Positions 57,900 through 64,000 of a DNA stretch of 64,000 nt are shown piece after piece. This DNA comes from Nymphaea colorata (Eukaryota > Streptophyta > Magnoliopsida > Nymphaeales > Nymphaeaceae). Where the stretch lies: NCBI RefSeq assembly GCF_008831285.2, contig NC_045142.1:11422716-11486715 (forward strand), read 5' to 3'. The notes under the pieces are model-generated. The model searched no databases, had not been told where the DNA came from, and was given only the letters and a program-made list of their open reading frames with translations. The position numbers and the translations under genes were made by a program. The first letter of the stretch is position 1. The number at the start of each line of letters is the position of its first letter.

Positions 57900-58800
57900 C
57901 GCAGAGCTAGCTTGAGTCATGTCCAATTCTCCAAATCAAACACGATCCTTTGGCACCACTAATCGCAATTCGCAATGACTTGTGGATATCGACTCGGATC
58001 GGGTCAGCAGACGTACCAAAATCGGTTCAATATGGTAAGGTATCGTCCCACTCGCAGACTCGGTCTCCAAGAAATCACAAAATTGGCGCCAAAGATTTAC
58101 TTTCCGAGGAAATAGGATTCGAAATCACCGCCGTTGAAACTTTTCCCCGTGTCTTCCGTTGTTGGTTCTCGTCTTTCCTTCGCCCCGAGGTGCCCCATTC
58201 CCTCGACACGAGAAGCTTCTGTCGACGTCGTCTTCAGGTGTCACACTTCTATCTCTTTCATTCTCTCTTTCTCTAAATTCTTTCCTTTCGTTCTCATTCG
58301 TTTGATCGCTCTTATCCAATCAATCTACATCCTTTTACCGTTCTCGTACCTCTGTTGTTGGAATTTTAGTTTCTTCGTTTTTCTGTCTTCCTGCTTTTCG
58401 ATTACGGGAAGCGCTTTCTTGTGGGACGCACAAGTCACTGAAAATTATTGCCGATCAAGGCAACATAAGGATTGCAGGACGAAGGGGCCCGATACCGATT
58501 TTTGGCAATTCATTTGATCAGTTTCTTTTCTCTTTCTGGAAGAGTGGTGATTTGTGGTACTGATTTCTTCCGAGTTCTGCAAGGCGTTCTGATTTTCGTG
58601 GTCCCAGCATTCTCTTTTTCAGTTGCCGGGCTTTCGAAGTTGGGAAGTTTCAAAATTTTCAGTTATGCTGGAGTGGTGTTTGATTGTTATACTATTTGCG
58701 AATGCATTTATTCCTACGTCTACGTGAAATTCAGATCATTTAGCCATTTCTACCCGTTTCTTGGGAATAAACCTCAGTGACGTAAATTTCTGCGGTCGAT
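57900..58800 (+). promoter_or_regulatory. Putative promoter and spliced 5' leader of the DCD-domain gene
   Basis: This block is clearly GC-richer than its surroundings and has CT-rich plant leader character. CTTCAG|GTGTCA near 58,235 could be a leader exon donor. Open frames of 102-127 codons here match nothing known. The connection with the coding exon 3 kb downstream is inferred from position and strand only. Confidence 0.35.
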
Positions 58801-59229
58801 AATAAATGAGGTTTACTTGGATCCCTTCCAAATTAATACTGTTCTGATATCAAAAGCTATGGTGCCAAAGTTTCTAGTAGTGAGAGAAAAGACAAAACAT
58901 TGATTTGCTTGAGTAGAGATTCCCACAAGAGCCCCATAGACCCCTGTGGCCCTGTTGCAACTACTCACCCTTGACCAAGACAAAATCTTCGACTTTAAAT
59001 GTTTATGTATTAAAATTTAAAAAATGACAAAAATATAAAGCACAAGTATTCATCCCATGGTTTTGGTGCCATATCAAGTGCTAAAAATATTTAAGTCTCA
59101 TATTGCCTTGTGTCTTCGTTCTCAGGTCTTTTGGAGTACCAAACTGAAGGGCGTGTTTGGATTTACCGACACCTAAATTGTTTCAGATCACACAGTTGCA
59201 GTTGTTATCTGAGCTATGTTCAACTCTTA

Positions 59230-59640
59230 GGCTTTGGGTTACGTTAAAAACGTGAGAAGTAGTCAGCCGAAAAAAAGGCAAAAACCCCATTTTCTAAAAA
59301 ACATGTGAAAAACGCAAGGAAATGGGAAGAGATATAAGAATATAAAAATTCGTGAAAGAACAAGAAGTTGAAAAAAAATGCCAAACAAAAAAATGCGAAA
59401 AAAACACGTTTTTTTTTGCGTTCTACATTTTGGTCATTTTTTAATGTGATTTCACCTGTTTTTATATTTTATATCTTTTCCTATATTTTTGTATTTTTCA
59501 CATGTTTTACTACCACATTTTAATTTTTGCATTTTACTTCTAAGTTCTTTTTTTACATTGTTTTACAATTTGCCAAATTTTTTCTCGAAAAAAACAACTC
59601 TTCTGTATTACACTTGAGAAGACCCTTGCTGTTGTGACTA
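59230..59640. repeat. AT-rich dispersed repeat, copy 3
   Basis: Many AAAAAAC/GTTTTTTT words; it ends CTTGAGAAGACCCTTGCTGTTGTGACTATG. It resembles the blocks at 29,950, 31,570 and 61,210. Confidence 0.4.
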
Positions 59641-59684
59641 TGCTTGAAAGTAGTTACATATCTAAGAATTTAAGAAAATTTAGT

Positions 59685-59718
<34 letters not shown>

Positions 59719-59800
59719 GTACATGGTACTTGTGACTATGCTTTGAAAGTAGTTACATATCTAAGAATTTAATAAAATTTAGTGACAATATATATATGAG
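59633..59800. repeat. About 96-bp direct duplication flanking a (TA)n run
   Basis: TTGTGACTATGCTT(T)GAAAGTAGTTACATATCTAAGAATTTAA occurs at about 59,631 and 59,727, each followed by AAATTTAGTGAC and a TA run (the first at 59,688-59,717). Confidence 0.9.
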
Positions 59801-60255
59801 TTTTCTTATTGTCTTAGTTCATTTCCCTTCTAAATATCGAACTGAAGCAAGGTATGAGCATCTTGCTGCTTGCTGTATGAAGCACTTATTGGTTTTGGGG
59901 TGGATTTTTATGTCAACAACAAAGAAATGGTCAATGTTACTGGAAAAAGCGTGCCAAATCTACATTGCGTAAAATGGAATGTGTCATGTGTATGTGCTGT
60001 GTAGGAGGGGGAAGGGGGAATGAAGGATCTGCTCCTTATGAAATAATTTTCTTGGTCCCATATTAGACCCTTGAGGAAAATGTAGGATGATGTGTTTTTT
60101 GTTCAATCTAAATAAGCCGTCTGATCCATTCCTTATTGTTTATTTATAATGCCCATTGTATTGGACTTTCAATTTTTCAATGCCGTATTTTGGTGTAATC
60201 TCAGCCATCGACTGTTCATCTCTTTAAAGTTAGAAGGTACCTAATAATAACCTAA

Positions 60256-60288
<33 letters not shown>

Positions 60289-61209
60289 TATATTATATCA
60301 AATTTTCATGTCCTGCTTGCTTACACCTGAAAGAAAAAAAGGCTATATGAATTAAGGAAACTCATCAAAGTTACGAAGGCTTTACAACCAAGTAAAAGGA
60401 GAATGCAGATGAATGATTGCATTTTCTTGATGATGTTTTAGAGATTGAAAAGCGAATCAAGACCAATGAATTTATTACCTTAAGAAAGTTATGTTACCTT
60501 TAGGGGCTTTTGTTACACATCTATCCTTGGAAGGATTTTTCATAAAAGAAAAGATAAATTGATTCTCCATAGAAAAATATTTGATCCTGTCCATGAAAAT
60601 ATAAAATGTTTAGTTTAATATGTTGGTGCTGTCACCTCCTCTGATGTGGATGTTTGCTTCAGTGTACATGAGAATAGGATGTAGCTGTCTTTGTTATGAA
60701 TGAGATTGAAATAAATGGCCTTAATTTAGTAAACCCTAACATCTGAGAAAAATTAGCCAGTTTACAAAGACTTAGATGTTAGGAGGCACTTGATTAGCAG
60801 TAACAAAATTTCAGGATGTACTCAAAATGTGAAATTTCACCTGCTCGAACACCCTGAAAAGAAACCAAGTTAAGTTTCTCAAAGCACTTCAGCTGCAAAA
60901 GGTGAAACCTCAGAAAACTAGTTGGCCCTGAAGGGGTCTGACTATTTCTATTGAAATGTTTCACCTGATTTCCAGTCTGAAAAATGTTCCCTGCAACATT
61001 TTTTCATTCTATGAATCCTCTGAAGGGAAAAAATAGAATGAAGTGATCAAGCCCCACAGAGTTTAAGTGTAATCTATATGGACAAACCTTGCAGGCAATG
61101 GAATGTAATCAAATACTTAATTAAGTCCACAAAGTGAATGAAAAGGATATGAAAAACCGACTCCCGGAGATTCTTCTCTTGAAAAGACCTGTTGCATTGA
61201 TTTTATATC

Positions 61210-61630
61210 ATAGCCACAGATAGTGCAATATTTTCAAAAATATCGTGATATTAATGAAAAAAATGAAAAAAGGAAAAAGGGAAAAGTTGCAATATTTGGA
61301 AAAAAAGCCAAAAATCAATTTATCGATATTTTATTGTAATTTTTTCATATTTTTATTCAATTTTCAGTTTTTCATCAACTTTTTTTCATTGTTTTATTTC
61401 CTCTTGTTTAGGTATTGAATGTGACCTCTCAGATGCAATGCAATGCTTATTACTTTATCATTTTAACTACATGTTTTTTATGTCTTCTTATTAGTTTCTC
61501 ATTTATTGTATTTTTCCCTAACATTTTGATTTTTTATGTTTAACAAATTTCCAAATTTTTTCCCTCACAAAAGAAAAAAAAAAAACCTGGTCGATAAAAA
61601 CCCGAGAACGATATATGTGACTATACTTTA
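61210..61630. repeat. AT-rich dispersed repeat, copy 4
   Basis: GCAATATTTTCAAAAATATCG at the left and AAAACCCGAGAACGATATATGTGACTATAC at the right; the interior is A/T-rich with complementary halves. It resembles copies 1-3. Confidence 0.45.
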
Positions 61631-61754
61631 TATGCTTTCATATTTTCACAAGATGTGCTTGCTTTGACCAAGATGGAAGTGTATGGTCCTACTTGAACGA
61701 TCGCTTCCTTTGTTGAAGTAAATAGGAGCTGACCAGAGTCTTTTGTGATATGTA

Positions 61755-61785
61755 GGAACAGAGCATTTCTTCCATTGTATGAAGT
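61755..61785 (+). other. End of the 5' UTR in the first coding exon
   Basis: The acceptor TTTTGTGATATGTAG ends at 61,754. The exon then has 31 bases before the ATG, including an out-of-frame upstream ATG at 61,779. Confidence 0.5.
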
Positions 61786-61894
61786 ATGGGTTCAGATTTG
61801 TTCTCAAGAAACTTGAAGAAAGGAGACCTTGGTGGAGTTATATTTGGCTGCAAAAAGCATATGATGAAAGAGTGTCTTTCTAAGCAACTTTTTG
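61786..61894 (+). CDS. DCD-domain protein, first coding exon (gene continues beyond the window)
   Basis: The DCD (Development and Cell Death) domain occurs only in plants, in proteins linked to stress- and development-induced cell death. The exon starts MGSDLFSRNLKKG and goes straight into the domain signature: LGGVIFGC, then MKECLSKQLFG. The residues match the first DCD exon of Arabidopsis genes of the At3g11000 type. An in-frame stop (TGA at 61,780) lies just upstream, which supports ATG 61,786. The exon ends after the first base of a Gly codon at donor GTCTCT, the usual place of the first intron in this domain. The donor runs into a CT/CTGT microsatellite. The next exon (expected to start L-P-x-x-H-F-S-Y-V) is not in the window; hAT sequence fills the intron. 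Confidence 0.8.
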
Positions 61895-61897
61895 GTC

Positions 61898-61928
<31 letters not shown>

Positions 61929-61930
61929 AT
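61895..61930. repeat. (CTCTGT)-type microsatellite at the intron donor
   Basis: CT and CTCTGT units start right at the splice donor of the DCD exon. Confidence 0.85.
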
Positions 61931-62079
61931 CTCCATCAATCAAAAAAATCCTGAATTATACTGATTCTTTTGGTTTAAACTCCTTGTTGTGCATTCACTT
62001 AAACAAGTAGTTATTTAGGAAAATAAAAAGTTTTTTTTTCTTTTTTACTGACAACTTATTCTAATGGTCTATTTTAGTT

Positions 62080-63010
62080 CGTTAAGCAATTCTTGGATCC
62101 TCTTGCTGCTAAGTACAGGAGTTCATGCTTGTTAACAAAGGCATTATAGCTCACAAAAGTATTTTTTGGCGAATAGAACATCATAGAGAATGAAGGAATG
62201 CTTATCTGAGCCATGCCATTCCAAAGAGAAATCATCGGAACATGTAGAAAGAACTTGTTGACAAAAGCATCATAGCTGACAAAGTATTCTGTGTCGAGTA
62301 TAACAACAAAGAGAATGAACTTCTTTGATCACTTCTATGAACAACTTTTCCAAATATTATCCATCTTTATACTCCTCAGATGCATACACTTTAAAAACAT
62401 TGGACATTAAGTAAATAAGATATAAAATTTATTAATGGTCACCTCTATATATTCCTCCACCCATCAGAAATGATAGAAACTTTGTGTTCATTCCATGCAA
62501 TTTTTTTCTCTAATAAGTTTTCAACGGTTAACTCTTCATCTGCAAGAGGTGGTATTCTCAATTTCTCTGAGTTGAGAGGCACATAACCAACTAGATTGCA
62601 ATTAGCTAATGATGTATCTACATCTTTCCAACAAGGACTTGTCGTTACAATAAACAGAACTGAACTTGCATGAAAGAATCTAGCTGTTCTTTTATCCATT
62701 TCTGCTCTGTTCATATTTCAAAATGATCCTTCAATTTTTTTTATTGCTTCCAAGCCCATTTTTGCCTTGTTCCACGTATCATCACTTTCTCCAAAAGTCA
62801 AAAGAATAGAAAGTTGACTTATTTTTCCCAACTTTTCTTCAATTCAGTTGTCTCTCATGCGCTTTCTTCAATTCTTTCATTGTGTCTTTGTCAATCTTTT
62901 GGCACGTTTTGATTCCTTGGCCACAAATCTGCAACAAATGTGCTTTAATTTGAGCATATGAACCATTGTCATAAATGTCGTTTTTGGAAAAATCTCGCAA
63001 GGTTTTTCTC
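62080..63010 (-). pseudogene. hAT transposase, N-terminal half, inverted
   Basis: On the minus strand: BED-type finger remnant (YDNGSYAQIKAHLLQICGQG with a following Cys, near 62,940-63,000), then a linker (KDTMKELKKAHERQL), then the DUF659-like start (RTARFFHASSVLFIV...PLNSEKLRIPPL...KVSIISDGWRNI) at 62,445-62,714, then RPLINFI and weak RNase H-fold residues toward 62,080. Stops and frameshifts show that it is dead. A ~129-bp imperfect direct duplication (TTGTTAACAAAGGCAT / TTGTTGACAAAAGCAT) lies at 62,130 and 62,259. Confidence 0.8.
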
Positions 63011-63289
63011 AGGTAAATATAGTGCAGATTATTATTGATAATGTGCCAGTTTGCAGCAGTGCAAGTATAAATTTATCAAGTGACCCAAATATAGTCATAT
63101 TTTCTGGACGACTTGTGTAGCACATAGCTTAAATCTTGCACTAAAAAACATCTGTAAACCCTCAAAAGAAGACCACCCAAAAGCATATAGCCTATGTTCA
63201 TGGATTGGAGAACTTGAGCATGATGTTAAAATTTATCTGAAATTTTAATGTAAGTTATCACTTATCATGATGCTCTCGCTTTATTCAAT

Positions 63290-64000
63290 AAACATCCTAA
63301 TTTGAGATTGTTGAAGGTTGCTGAGACATGTTTTGCCTCTTGCATTGGGATGTTGAAAAGATTTAAGCAAGTTAAGGGTGCATTAACATGACGGTGACTA
63401 ACAATGATTGAGAATTTTATCATAGTGATGATGATGAGAAGACATAAGCAGTTAAAAGGTGCATTTTAGATGATAAAAGGTGAGGCAACATTACATATTT
63501 CCTTCAATTTACAATGCCTATATGGCAGATTCTAAAAAAGGTTGATGAAGATGGTCCCATGCTGCACAAAGTTAATGAAGTGTGGGATATCCTGATTGAA
63601 GGAATTCGTAGTATAATATATAAACATGAGAAAAAGGATGGAACTCTTGATGACTCAGATTTCTTTAATCATGTGCATGAAGGTCTGGTGAAAAGATGAA
63701 ACAAAAATAATAGTAATTTTCTTTGCATGAGACACTCTCTAAATCTTCAATATTATACACAAAAGTGGTTGAAAGGAGGTGTTGATTGTGTCCCTCCTCA
63801 TCGAGATCCATAAATACCAAAGCATAGGCTGGTATGCTTGGGAAGAGTCTATGGTGATCATCATATGTTGAAGATGGTAAGCAGTTAGTTTGAGAAGTTT
63901 TCAAATGAAAATTTTGATTCATTGATAACTCTTATTGCAAGGGAGGATGAAGATCCTCTTAATTGGCAGGCAACTTGTGGTTCAGAGACACTAAATCTCC
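63290..64000 (+). pseudogene. hAT transposase, C-terminal half, runs off the window
   Basis: The plus strand reads LRLLKVAETCFASCIGMLKR near 63,310 (usual LxxVAxTRFAS; the key Arg is Cys here), then IWQILKKVDEDGPMLHKVNE then WDILIEGIRSIIYKHE at 63,514-63,700, then decayed HSLNLQYYTQ and CVPPHRD. These are successive parts of the hAT catalytic and pre-dimerisation region. Together with the minus-strand half they make almost one transposase, in divergent orientation. Confidence 0.82.

Noticed and set aside
57950-58780. Frames of 102-127 codons near 58 kb as a separate gene
   Set aside because: No domain; composition fits a leader or promoter of the DCD gene. Left as a regulatory/leader region.
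1-64000. tRNA or rRNA genes
   Set aside because: No cloverleaf with conserved A and B boxes and no rRNA core sequence noticed by eye; a covariance-model scan would be decisive.

Overview
The window is nuclear DNA of a flowering plant. The evidence is one eight-exon gene with canonical GT-AG introns and long introns, the start of a second plant-specific gene, and a dense, nested layer of plant-type transposons (Ty1/copia, Ty3/chromovirus, long-LTR non-autonomous element, LINE, CACTA, hAT, MITEs). The sequence is AT-rich. I cannot name the species.

Layout. 1-2.3 kb: a copia integrase remnant in otherwise unrecognised sequence. 2.3-7.8 kb: minus-strand Ty3/chromovirus remnant made of one 2.65 kb LTR (with a 57-bp minisatellite inside) and decayed pol. 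7.8-16.5 kb: a large element with two direct copies of a ~3.5 kb LTR around a 2.5 kb ORF-less interior; it abuts the chromovirus reverse transcriptase exactly. 16.9-19.0 kb: decayed CACTA (TNP2) transposase. 19.5-19.9 kb: a degraded fragment of the splicing-factor gene PRP8. 19.9-25 kb: foldback/MITE elements, including a 163-bp hAT-type MITE with its target duplication, and unassigned sequence.

26.0-37.0 kb: an apparently intact gene for a chloroplast protein that joins a ChaN-like (DUF399) domain to a RETICULATA-like (DUF3411) domain, matching Arabidopsis RER5/RER6. Its introns carry a 380-bp MITE with a perfect 8-bp target duplication, a perfect 13-bp-arm palindrome and AT-rich dispersed repeats.

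37.6-54.3 kb: a transposon nest. It holds an antisense LINE reverse transcriptase, a complete but dead copia element (39,840-46,050) with perfect TGAGG target duplications that was itself hit by a LINE fragment, a second minus-strand copia split by a 3.17 kb solo LTR, and a hAT transposase 3' part. 54.9-56.2 kb: a 247-bp sequence in three tandem copies and a 132-bp sequence in two.

57.9-64 kb: the 5' part of a DCD-domain gene. A GC-richer leader region lies near 58 kb and the first coding exon is at 61,786-61,894. The next intron is invaded by a hAT transposase whose two halves point in opposite directions. The rest of this gene lies beyond the window.

The two genes do not obviously work together. 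I found no convincing new biological system; the points of interest are insertion architecture, a captured or stranded PRP8 fragment, and several undescribed-looking repeats. Alignments were made by eye, so exact edges of decayed elements are approximate unless a target duplication fixes them.
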